Origin: Pseudomonas atagonensis
Lineage (GTDB): Bacteria; Pseudomonadota; Gammaproteobacteria; Pseudomonadales; Pseudomonadaceae
Reading direction: 5' to 3'
Length of the DNA stretch: 64,000 bases
Assembly: GCF_011369485.1 (NCBI RefSeq)
Contig: NZ_VXCA01000031.1
Coordinates: 4,108-68,107 of the forward strand
Below, piece after piece: positions 1-6,649 of the stretch (the first letter of the stretch is position 1; every line of letters begins with the position of its first letter). Under the pieces are notes generated by a model. It was not told where the DNA came from, did no database searches, and saw only the letters and a program-made list of their open reading frames with translations. The position numbers and the translations under genes were made by a program.

Positions 1-2
1 CA

Positions 3-377
3 AAAGCAAAAGCAAAAGCAGATACCACGAAAGACTCAGCAACAAATCAGCCAACTGAAAAGACCGGAAAAGTTGTACTGGTGCAGATGAGCATTGAATG
101 GATTCACCAAAATATAGACAAATCAGTCACTGAAGGACTTTCGTCATTGGTTCTCAATTCATTCAGCCGGCACATATTTTTTACTCCTCTCTATAGCGTT
201 CTAAAAGGCCCCCGCGATCACGCCAAAGCGCGCAAGGAAAGTACTGGGCCAGAAACGCATTTGGAGCACGAAGCCATTCACTACAAAGAGAACAAAGTAA
301 AAGAAGCCGTAAATAAGAAAAAAGAATCACTAACCAAGAAATACGGCAACCTAGACTCCCTCAAGAAAGAGAAATAA
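3..377 (+). CDS. C-terminal part of a probable polymorphic toxin (PoNe-like), truncated by window edge
   Basis: The reading frame is open from the first bases to a stop at 375-377, so only about 124 C-terminal residues are present. The GTG at 81 is internal. The visible part begins with a low-complexity Lys/Ala run, then a segment starting GKVVLVQMSIEWI and a very Lys-rich tail. The next gene starts 1 bp after the stop and encodes a DUF1911-type protein. In Pseudomonas such proteins are immunity proteins for PoNe-type DNase toxins. The toxin assignment is inferred from this neighbour and from the fragment's position and composition. No catalytic residues lie in the visible part. Base composition is clearly AT-richer than the rest of the window. 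Confidence 0.55.
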   Translation, partial: KAKAKADTTKDSATNQPTEKTGKVVLVQMSIEWIHQNIDKSVTEGLSSLVLNSFSRHIFFTPLYSVLKGPRDHAKARKESTGPETHLEHEAIHYKENKVKEAVNKKKESLTKKYGNLDSLKKEK

Positions 378-378
378 C

Positions 379-1320
379 ATGAATAGACGGCAGCAATTTT
401 TGAGCGAGGCACGCTACAGTAATTTTTTTAAAAACAAGGAAAAAACAACAGTTTTCTTCGAAGAAAATACTTTTCAGGCAGAATCTGATAGCCAAGAAAA
501 GTCTCTGAGAGCTCGTCACTTCCAAAAATTAATACTCAAAGAAATACTTATCCGGTACACAGCCGGAAATGAGATAGAGACTCTAATCCCATTGGTGGAG
601 AGTCTTGTCGACAGCTACGAAACACTTCAAGAAAAACTGGCTATCTATGAAGGCATCCCGAACATAACGCCATTAACGATTGATGACTGGCTAGATCAGT
701 ACGAAGAATGCATCCAGGTGTTTAGTTTATGCATACTTCTCCATCGCACCGATTTACTAAAACGCTTTGTTGCACTTATTGATCCTGCAGGGTACGCCGG
801 CGACGATACACTGTACGAAGACCTTCTTTGCAAGCTTCTACCCGATCGATACGATGTTGACCGTTGGTACCACGATGTCTACACCCCGCTCGTCCTTGCC
901 ATCTACGAAGAAGATAAAGACGAAGCATCAAATCTATTAAGAAAATACTGCGAAAGTTGGTATCCGGCATTCAAGCAAGCTCCATGGCATGATTCGCACA
1001 AACAAGGTGACGAAGGAAGTTACTGTGGTTATTGGGCTCTGGAAGCTGGAGCTGCAGCGTTTCTGTATGGCATTGATGACCAAGGCGTAGACCACATGGT
1101 TTACCCGAGGGACTTGGTTGAATACGCACGAAACCATAAACCATCTGATAAGTCTCAGATTGGACGCATTGATTCCGGTCAGCCATGCAGTAAAACAGGA
1201 TACTGGTTTACTCCGGCTGAAGCAGACTCCCGTCGCCACTTCCTACAAGGTGAAATCATGCCGAGGTATGAAGAGTCCACTTGGGGCGACACGATCTGGT
1301 ATTGGTCAGGCGAAGAATAA
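379..1320 (+). CDS. DUF1910/DUF1911 immunity protein (PoNi-like)
   Basis: 313-residue soluble protein without a signal peptide. The N-terminal half (about 1-130) is helical and fits DUF1910. The C-terminal half has the DUF1911 signature CGYWALEAGAAAFLYGIDD (about residues 215-234), followed by a PRDLVEYAR motif. Proteins of this pair of families neutralise PoNe-type DNase effectors. The 1-bp gap after the upstream toxin frame indicates co-transcription, as expected for a toxin-immunity pair. Base composition is AT-rich, suggesting recent transfer. Family membership is well supported. The cognate toxin is inferred from position only. Confidence 0.78.
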   Translation: MNRRQQFLSEARYSNFFKNKEKTTVFFEENTFQAESDSQEKSLRARHFQKLILKEILIRYTAGNEIETLIPLVESLVDSYETLQEKLAIYEGIPNITPLTIDDWLDQYEECIQVFSLCILLHRTDLLKRFVALIDPAGYAGDDTLYEDLLCKLLPDRYDVDRWYHDVYTPLVLAIYEEDKDEASNLLRKYCESWYPAFKQAPWHDSHKQGDEGSYCGYWALEAGAAAFLYGIDDQGVDHMVYPRDLVEYARNHKPSDKSQIGRIDSGQPCSKTGYWFTPAEADSRRHFLQGEIMPRYEESTWGDTIWYWSGEE

Positions 1321-1323
1321 AAT

Positions 1324-1377
1324 GCTTAAACTTTCGCTCAGCACTCACTTTTAAACGCTGAGCGAAAAAACTTTAAG
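1324..1377. terminator. Inverted repeat after the immunity gene
   Basis: Left arm GCTTAAACTTTCGCTCAGC (1324-1342) pairs imperfectly with GCTGAGCG and the following A-run and CTTTAAG (1357-1377). It begins 3 bp after the immunity stop codon and is the likely transcription terminator of the toxin-immunity unit. The U-tract is weak because the A/T part lies inside the stem. Confidence 0.5.
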
Positions 1378-1616
1378 TCTAAGAATGGGCTATCGATCAG
1401 CGAAAACCTGGCTGTTTCTGAACTGGACAAAACCTCAGTCATCACCGTGCTAGCCGCCTCCCGCGAAAAAATCCCGGCCATGGTCGGGATTGTTGAAATG
1501 GGAAGGCTTGCAACGCAACAGTTCGGCGGCCAGCTCTGGCTCCAGCCAACCAAATCGATCATATGGTTTATCCAAAAGACTTGGTTGAGTACGCCAGACG
1601 CAAAGTAAATACGTAA
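1354..1616 (+). pseudogene. Remnant of a second DUF1911 immunity gene plus a decayed coding fragment
   Basis: The frame ending with the stop at 1614-1616 reads DHMVYPKDLVEYAR from 1557. This closely matches DHMVYPRDLVEYAR in the intact immunity protein, at nucleotides 1091-1132. The rest of that second immunity gene is missing. Just upstream, another frame (1351-1608) is open without a good start and reads LAVSELDKTSVITVL followed by GIVEMGRLATQQFGGQLWL. It looks protein-like, but I do not recognise it. The stretch is best read as debris from loss or recombination of toxin/immunity cassettes. Confidence 0.6.
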
Positions 1617-1647
1617 ACTCTGCTCTCCCCAGAAAAAGGATTTCGGA

Positions 1648-2382
1648 ATGAGTACGATGGAATTGCAATACACCATCAACCCCGAACACACACAAGCCAG
1701 AATCGGCAAACTGATTGAGCAGGAGATTCTTAAGGATGATCAACTGAGGGCTCGGCTACTTGGCAAGGTGGCTCGCGTCGAGGATCGTCTGCTCACGCCG
1801 CTATTTTTTCTCTTGGGGCTGGTTGCCGGCATGCTTGCCATCTATTTCCCCGCACGCGAGTTGAGCCCGGAGAAGCTCGTCGCCATGGTGTTCTTCGCGC
1901 TGGCATACGCAGTGTGCTGGCGGTTCTACTCTGAACGCCTGCTAAAACGCTTGCGCAAGCGTATCGACGACAGCCGTGCAAAACCGCGCAAGCCTTTTCC
2001 AAAGGTAAACCAACGTCTGATCGAATCGACAATACGAGCCAGGCTCAAGGCTACCGAAGGCGGTTATCGCCTGGTGTTTGATGACCATGGTTTTACTTTG
2101 ATCTTTACCAAGGGCAAAAGCACCAAAGTCACACTTGCCTGGTCTCAGATTGTACGGTTGAAGGTCACACCCGACTTCTACTCCGTTGCGTGCGCCAAAC
2201 TGGACAGTAAAGGCAAGGCCTATTACATCCCCAGAACTAGCGATGTGATGGACGCGGACTCGTATCAGCAAGGTCTGGAACTGTTTTTGAGCCGGGTGCC
2301 TGTTTCCGTATTTGAAGGCAATACCTTAATGGCCTGCAATATGGGTACCGCTCTTGACTCAACAGGGGAACCTCAGCAGTGA
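1648..2382 (+). CDS. YcxB-like membrane protein
   Basis: 244 residues. Two hydrophobic segments at about 51-67 and 74-94 form a hairpin, flanked by a basic cytosolic stretch (KRLRKRIDDSRAKPRKP). The C-terminal half (about 120-225) resembles the YcxB-like domain, a PH-like beta fold in small two-helix membrane proteins. Function is unknown. The start at 1648 is preceded by AAAAAGGA; an in-frame ATG 9 bp further on is an alternative. It follows the toxin-immunity region but is not clearly part of it. Confidence 0.6.
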   Translation: MSTMELQYTINPEHTQARIGKLIEQEILKDDQLRARLLGKVARVEDRLLTPLFFLLGLVAGMLAIYFPARELSPEKLVAMVFFALAYAVCWRFYSERLLKRLRKRIDDSRAKPRKPFPKVNQRLIESTIRARLKATEGGYRLVFDDHGFTLIFTKGKSTKVTLAWSQIVRLKVTPDFYSVACAKLDSKGKAYYIPRTSDVMDADSYQQGLELFLSRVPVSVFEGNTLMACNMGTALDSTGEPQQ

Positions 2383-2559
2383 ATAAGCGCAAACAGTTTT
2401 TTACTGTGACCAAACCCGAACCACTGATTTTGCAGCGGTACCTGACGATATCCGCCCCGCGCCACCCGCCGAAAGCAGACAAGGCACCGGCATTTGTAGG
2501 AATTCGCCAAACCTTGCAAAGAAAAGCCCCGCACTCCCTGACAGCCGGCGTTCAGCTCG

Positions 2560-2576
2560 GTTAACCATCGCTTAAC
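2560..2576 (+). promoter_or_regulatory. Tandem GTTAAC-N5-CTTAAC element in the 2383-2688 gap
   Basis: Two TTAA-containing half-sites repeat with an 11-bp period, upstream of the DUF2790 gene (start 2689). This is typical spacing for OmpR/PhoB-type response regulators. The same layout, GTTAAC-N5-GTTAAT, occurs at 44245-44261 before another small secreted-protein gene. The rest of the 306-bp gap shows no gene I can support. Confidence 0.35.
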
Positions 2577-2688
2577 GCCGTGGTCAAAAACTCTACTGAA
2601 CCGCACACCTCAGCCCAGGCTGACGCCCAGTGCGGCAGGTTCGGCTCGCGTGACGCCGAACTCCTTTCCGTCGCACGGGAGTCCTTTC

Positions 2689-2958
2689 ATGAATATTCGT
2701 CCTTTGCTGCTGACCACCGCCCTCGCCTGCACCGCGTTTGCCGGGCTTGCCCAGGCCAATGACACGTCGGCCACGTCCAAAGCCGTGCCTTATGAGTACG
2801 GCATGCCGCTGCAGGTGGCGAAAGTAGTGTCAATGACCGAACCGCCAACACAGCAGTGCAAGGTCATTACCGCCGACATGAAGTACATCGACAACGCCGG
2901 TAAACCCGAAGAAATCAGTTACCGGAAATTGTCTGACGCGTGCAACTTCCAGAACTGA
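2689..2958 (+). CDS. DUF2790 small periplasmic protein
   Basis: 89 residues starting at ATG 2689, preceded by GGGAG. An upstream in-frame ATG (2650) would bury the signal peptide, so it was not used. The N-terminus (MNIRPLLLTTALACTAFAGLA, then QAN) is a typical Sec signal with cleavage near residue 24. The mature part has the DUF2790 hallmark YEYGMPLQVAKVVSM and two cysteines (in QQCKVI and DACNF), which may form a disulfide. DUF2790 proteins are abundant in Pseudomonas and of unknown function; some belong to metal-responsive regulons. Confidence 0.85.
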   Translation: MNIRPLLLTTALACTAFAGLAQANDTSATSKAVPYEYGMPLQVAKVVSMTEPPTQQCKVITADMKYIDNAGKPEEISYRKLSDACNFQN

Positions 2959-3047
2959 CAGAAACGTCTGATTTGCGGCTTTGCGGTAGGCGCGCAGGTT
3001 CTGCGGGGTTATGCTCGTGGCCCTCCTCACTGCCGCAAGGATTCGCC

Positions 3048-3446
3048 ATGCAGTTGTCGTTTCGCACGTTGTCGAGCATCACTTCTTTCGTCTGTTTTCT
3101 GCTGGCTCTGGTCTGGGGCTTTTTCCCGGAATTGATTCTGGCGATCTGGAGCATTGAATATTCGACCAGCGCGGGTTTTGTCGCACGGCGCAGTGCAGTG
3201 CTGTTTGCGGCGTTGGGGCTGATGTTTTATCTGGTGCGCAGGGCGCCGGTGTCGATTGCGCGCAATGCGCTGAGCAACGGCTTTATCGTCGGTAGTTTTG
3301 GCCTGGCGGTGTTGGGTTTCGCTGAATGGCTAAACGGCCACGCCGGCCCCGGGATTTTGCTCGCGGTGCTGGTCGAGTTCGCGCTGGGCCTTGGCTTCGT
3401 GCAGGCCCGGCGCGTGACAGTCGAACTGGGTGAAACGGTCGGTTAA
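3048..3446 (+). CDS. Small integral membrane protein, unknown function
   Basis: 132 residues from ATG 3048; an extended in-frame start at 2940 lacks support. Four hydrophobic segments are visible (about 10-32, 46-63, 76-95 and 100-118), with short polar loops. No motif ties it to a characterised family. Its stop codon overlaps the stop of the convergent DUF1652 gene by 3-4 bp. Confidence 0.6.
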   Translation: MQLSFRTLSSITSFVCFLLALVWGFFPELILAIWSIEYSTSAGFVARRSAVLFAALGLMFYLVRRAPVSIARNALSNGFIVGSFGLAVLGFAEWLNGHAGPGILLAVLVEFALGLGFVQARRVTVELGETVG

Positions 3447-3712
3447 ATAGCTCGGGATCGCGGAATGTAGTGATGCGGCGTTGCTTGTTGAGCCAGATCC
3501 GATCGCAGCCCTGCAATCAGTTCATTGATCTCGCGACAGCCGTTGAGGTGACTGGCGTCGATGCCGCTGACGTGCAGATCGACCTGGTCGGTCTGGTGGT
3601 CGCCGAACACTTTGACAGTCATCGACAAATCCGGTGACAGCGTGCATTGGCAACGTTTAGGCAGAAAACTGCTTTCAATGATGTTACGAAGTTCCAAGGC
3701 AGACAGAAACAT
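3443..3712 (-). CDS. DUF1652 family protein
   Basis: 89 residues, starting at the ATG at 3712. It opens MFLSALELRNIIESSFLP, the typical start of DUF1652, a short Pseudomonas family of unknown function. Two Cys residues occur in KRCQCTLSPD, and the C-terminal helix contains REINELIAGLR. The frame extends further upstream, but the family alignment supports this start. The gap upstream (3713-4082) contains TTGCA palindromes that could regulate it. Confidence 0.8.
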   Translation of the reverse strand: MFLSALELRNIIESSFLPKRCQCTLSPDLSMTVKVFGDHQTDQVDLHVSGIDASHLNGCREINELIAGLRSDLAQQATPHHYIPRSRAI

Positions 3713-3944
3713 GGCAAACCCTCTCCTTACTGTGAGACCGCCAATCAAGTATTCACGTTGACCGCTTTTGCTGCCCCTGCACGGGTGTGTCCCCGCTGTT
3801 TCCCTGGGTGCGGCAAGCGGTTGTACTGCGAAATGCCCATTGGAGTGTAGGCGCCCGAACGTGGTGCGCCGCACTAAAAGGACGCATAAAGCGTGCCTTT
3901 CATCGGTTCATTTTGGCCCTTTGAAAATCAAGCACTTGGCGCGA

Positions 3945-4005
3945 TGGCCAGTATCTTGCCAGTTGCAAAATGCAAGAAAGCCTCTCCCGGACCCTGCAAT
4001 TTGCA
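3945..4005 (+). promoter_or_regulatory. Candidate sigma-54 promoter and TTGCA palindromes in the 3713-4082 gap
   Basis: TGGCCAGTATCTTGCC (3945-3960) has the GG-N10-GC spacing and TTGC -12 element of sigma-54 promoters, pointing towards ecotin. Immediately downstream lie TTGCA-AAA-TGCAA (3963-3975) and TGCAA-T-TTGCA (3995-4005). Activator sites normally lie upstream of the promoter. They could therefore instead serve a weaker GG-N10-GC match on the minus strand (3779-3792), leading to the DUF1652 gene. No further gene was found in this 370-bp gap. Confidence 0.4.
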
Positions 4006-4082
4006 AGTCGACGCCGGTTTGCATTCGTCGCTCGTGGGGGTAAGAATGCTGTCCACTACCTTACACCCGCCAGGAGGCTTCA

Positions 4083-4568
4083 ATGGGTTCTCTACGCGTT
4101 TACGCGACCACCGGGCTGATCATCGCCAGCCTGTCCACCCTCGCCCACGCGGCCAAGCTCGAAGATGTCGCGCCGTACCCCAAGGCTGAAGCCGGTTTTA
4201 CCCGCCAGGTCATCCATCTGCCCAAACAGGATCAGGAAGAAAACTTCCAGGTGGAAATTCTTGCCGGCAAAACCCTTGAAGTGGATTGCAATCGCCAGCG
4301 CCTCGGCGGCGTTCTGGAAGAAAAGAATCTGCAAGGCTGGGGTTATCCGTTCTACCGCCTGGAGAAAGTCATCGGCCCGATGAGCACGATGATGGCCTGC
4401 CCTCCCGGCTCTCAGAAGAAACGGGCTTTCGTGCCTGTCGTCGGTGACGGCTTCATGCTGCGCTACAACAGCAAATTGCCGGTTGTGGTGTATGCCCCTT
4501 CGGACGTCGAGGTGCGTTATCGCGTCTGGTCGGCCTCGGACAAAGTCGGCACCGCCATTGCGCAATGA
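4083..4568 (+). CDS. eco: Ecotin, periplasmic serine-protease inhibitor
   Basis: 161 residues with an N-terminal signal peptide ending ...STLAHA. The mature sequence follows E. coli ecotin throughout: APYPKAE, RQVIHL, the LEVDCN and MMACP cysteines that form the disulfide, the reactive loop STMMACP with P1 Met, LRYNSKLP, VVYAP and YRVW. Ecotin dimers inhibit trypsin-fold proteases, including neutrophil elastase, in the periplasm. An AGGAGG ribosome-binding site lies just before the ATG. A possible sigma-54 promoter lies about 115 bp upstream. Confidence 0.95.
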   Translation: MGSLRVYATTGLIIASLSTLAHAAKLEDVAPYPKAEAGFTRQVIHLPKQDQEENFQVEILAGKTLEVDCNRQRLGGVLEEKNLQGWGYPFYRLEKVIGPMSTMMACPPGSQKKRAFVPVVGDGFMLRYNSKLPVVVYAPSDVEVRYRVWSASDKVGTAIAQ

Positions 4569-4589
4569 CCTGAGCAAGGAGCGCTGGAT

Positions 4590-4895
4590 TTGATTACCTG
4601 CCACGTCCGATACGTCATCGATCCCTATCAACTGAGCGAATTCGAAGCCTACGCCAAGGCCTGGCTCGGCATTGTCGAGCGCCTCGGCGGTACGCATCAC
4701 GGGTATTTCCTGCCATCCGAGGGTGCGAGCAACATCGCCTATTGCCTGTTCAGTTTTCCGTCGCTGGCGGATTACGAAAGCTATCGCCACATCGCGATGA
4801 CCGATCCGGAAAGCACCGCGCTGGTCGAATCGCTGGTCGAGAAGAAGTTCATCATCAGTTACGAGCGCAGCTTTCTGCGCCCGTTGCTGCCCTGA
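4590..4895 (+). CDS. NIPSNAP-family protein
   Basis: 101 residues, a single ferredoxin-like alpha/beta domain of the NIPSNAP/dimeric barrel type, with F-E-YAKAW near the N-terminus and the conserved GYFLPSEG and ADYESYR segments. The start appears to be TTG at 4590, because AAGGAG lies 8 bp before it and no ATG is suitable. The biochemical role is unknown. It lies 21 bp after ecotin, so co-transcription is possible. It ends convergently against the threonine dehydratase. Confidence 0.75.
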   Translation: MITCHVRYVIDPYQLSEFEAYAKAWLGIVERLGGTHHGYFLPSEGASNIAYCLFSFPSLADYESYRHIAMTDPESTALVESLVEKKFIISYERSFLRPLLP

Positions 4896-4898
4896 ACG

Positions 4899-5915
4899 TT
4901 AACACGCCGGCACGCCGCACAATGCGGCGCGTTCGGCGACGTGACGCAGACTGTCGAAATTGATGTTGGCGCCGGAATCGATGGCGATGAAGGTCTGATC
5001 GCGAACTCCGGTCCGGGCGACGTATTGCTTGATACCGGCAACCGCCAACGCGCCGGAAGGCTCGGTGATCGAGCGGGTATCGTCGTAGATATTCTTGATG
5101 GCGGCGCAAAGGTCGTCATTGCTGACAGTGATTACTTCGTCAACGCAAAACCTGCACACCTCAAAACCAAACGCGCCGATTTGCGCAACCGCCACGCCGT
5201 CGGCGAAGGTTCCAACGTTGGCCAGCACCACGCGCTCGTCCGCTTGCAACGCCGCTTTCAGGCACGCCGAATGCTCAGATTCAACGCCGATGATCCGCAC
5301 TTCAGGCCGCAAGTATTTGACGTAAGCGGCGATGCCGGCGATCAGGCCACCGCCGCCCACCGGGACGAAGATCGCATCCAGCTCGCCCTGATGCTGGCGA
5401 ACGATTTCCATGGCCACCGTGCCTTGCCCGGCGATCACCTCGGGATCGTCGAAAGGTGACACGAAGGTGCGTCCGGTCTGCTCGGCCAGTTGCAGCGCAT
5501 GGGCCAGCGCAAAGGGAAAGCTCTCACCTTGCAGCAAGGCTTCGGCGCCGCGACTGCGCACACCAAGCACTTTCAGTTCCGGCGTGGTGGACGGCATGAC
5601 GATGGTGGCGGCGATCCCCAGTTCCCGTGCTGCCAACGCGACGCCTTGTGCATGATTGCCGGCGGACGCGGTGATCACCCCACGCCCCTTCTGTTTGTCG
5701 TTCAGTTGCACTAGTTTGTTGTAGGCGCCACGGATCTTGAATGAGAACGTCGGTTGCAGATCCTCACGTTTGAGCAGGAGGCGGTTGCCCAGCGCTTCGG
5801 ACAGCGCCGGTGCCGCTTGCAACGGTGTGCGCACGGCAATGTCGTACACCGGCGCAGCCAGGATTTTTTTCACGTAATGCTCAAGCAGGGCTTGCTGGTC
5901 GGGGCTGTGCGGCAT
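4899..5915 (-). CDS. ilvA: Threonine dehydratase, short form without ACT domain
   Basis: 338-residue fold-type II PLP enzyme converting threonine to 2-oxobutanoate and ammonia. The PLP lysine is K60 in SFKIRGAYNK; the asparagine loop ASAGNHAQGVA and the glycine-rich phosphate loop GGGGLIAGIA are present. Biosynthetic IlvA is about 500 residues because of C-terminal ACT-like domains that bind isoleucine. This protein stops at RHVAERAALCGVPAC, where that regulatory part would begin. It therefore probably lacks isoleucine feedback inhibition. A leader peptide and terminator upstream (5963-6067) suggest transcriptional attenuation instead. It may be a second IlvA. Confidence 0.88.
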   Translation of the reverse strand: MPHSPDQQALLEHYVKKILAAPVYDIAVRTPLQAAPALSEALGNRLLLKREDLQPTFSFKIRGAYNKLVQLNDKQKGRGVITASAGNHAQGVALAARELGIAATIVMPSTTPELKVLGVRSRGAEALLQGESFPFALAHALQLAEQTGRTFVSPFDDPEVIAGQGTVAMEIVRQHQGELDAIFVPVGGGGLIAGIAAYVKYLRPEVRIIGVESEHSACLKAALQADERVVLANVGTFADGVAVAQIGAFGFEVCRFCVDEVITVSNDDLCAAIKNIYDDTRSITEPSGALAVAGIKQYVARTGVRDQTFIAIDSGANINFDSLRHVAERAALCGVPAC

Positions 5916-5962
5916 GGTCGTCTCCTGACGTTTTGATCAGAACCCCGGAGACAGAAAGTAAA

Positions 5963-5983
5963 AACCCGCCTCTAGGGCGGGTT
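5963..5983 (-). terminator. Attenuator hairpin in the threonine-dehydratase leader
   Basis: Read on the minus strand: AACCCGCC, loop CTAGA, GGCGGGTT, then T-rich sequence, a strong intrinsic terminator 47 bp before the ATG. Its 5' arm CCCGCC is complementary to GGCGGG at 6006-6011, at the end of a small leader frame, so a 6-bp antiterminator is possible. The plus strand lacks a T-run, so the hairpin belongs to the minus transcript. Confidence 0.65.
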
Positions 5984-6001
5984 GGGTGCTGCAGTCGTGA
6001 G

Positions 6002-6067
6002 CTAGCCCGCCAAATGAGGAATGGCGGTAATAATGCTTGGCTGGCAGCGCAGTACGGTAGAAGTCAT
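6002..6067 (-). CDS. Putative leader peptide for attenuation of the threonine dehydratase
   Basis: 21-codon frame beginning MTSTVLRC and continuing PSIITAIPHLAG before TAG. Ile codons are at positions 12, 13 and 16, with Thr and Val/Leu nearby. The last codons contain GGCGGG, which can pair with the terminator 5' arm. A ribosome stalled at the Ile-Ile codons would leave this antiterminator segment free. A ribosome at the stop codon would cover it and allow termination. The ribosome-binding site is weak (AGG very close to the ATG). The arrangement was inferred by eye and not folded. Confidence 0.5.
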   Translation of the reverse strand: MTSTVLRCQPSIITAIPHLAG

Positions 6068-6167
6068 GGCCTGAAAATTAGCCCGGGCAGCGCTGGCAAG
6101 TCAATGGCCAATTTTAAGTGGGGTCTGTAGGCTGGCGACTCTGCTCATCATCTCAAGGAACGAATAC

Positions 6168-6503
6168 ATGATGTCTGTCGCCCTGCCCCTCACGGCTCTG
6201 CTCGGGTTCTGCGCTTACACCGTTTCAGTGATGCTCCAGGCTGAGCAGTCGTTGATCGACTTCGGCATCAGCCTGATGTCGCGGCCGGATACCGCGCAGG
6301 TGGTGATCGATCTCTATCTGCTGGCAACCCTGGCAGGCATCTGGATGTACAAAGATGCACGCCAGCGCGGGCAGTCGGCCTGGTCGGTGGTGCCTTACCT
6401 GTTGCTGACGGCGGTGTTTGTGTCGGTTGGGCCGTTGTTGTATCTGGTGGTGCGTGGGATTCGCGAACGCAAGCAATCAGTAGTGGCGAATCCTGTGAGC
6501 TGA
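6168..6503 (+). CDS. DUF2834 membrane protein
   Basis: 111 residues with three hydrophobic segments (about 8-24, 45-61 and 73-96). The central MYKDARQRG motif after the second segment and the following W-SVVPYLLLT match DUF2834, small inner-membrane proteins of unknown function. The start ATG at 6168 is preceded by AAGGA; a second ATG follows directly. No operon partner. Confidence 0.65.
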   Translation: MMSVALPLTALLGFCAYTVSVMLQAEQSLIDFGISLMSRPDTAQVVIDLYLLATLAGIWMYKDARQRGQSAWSVVPYLLLTAVFVSVGPLLYLVVRGIRERKQSVVANPVS

Positions 6504-6533
6504 TCCAGATCTTCGGGTGTTGCCTGGATAGCT

Positions 6534-6629
6534 TTCGCAAGCAAGCCCGCTCCCACAGGGGATAGATGTCGAACACAATATTTGTGTTCGCTGAAGATCA
6601 ATTGTGGGAGCGGGCTTGCTCGCGAAGGC
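6534..6629. repeat. REPIN: two inverted REP copies
   Basis: TTCGCAAGCAAGCCCGCTCC... (6534-6557) and TGTGGGAGCGGGCTTGCTCG... (6604-6629) are inverted copies of the common Pseudomonas REP. The spacer contains a perfect palindrome, CGAACACAA-TAT-TTGTGTTCG (6570-6590). These non-autonomous elements are mobilised by a RAYT transposase encoded elsewhere. Confidence 0.85.
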
Positions 6630-6649
6630 GTCAGCTCAAACGCCCCCCA

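Noticed and set aside
2379..2564. 61-codon frame after the YcxB-like gene
   Set aside because: Overlaps the preceding stop region; biased, non-protein-like composition and no homology recognised.
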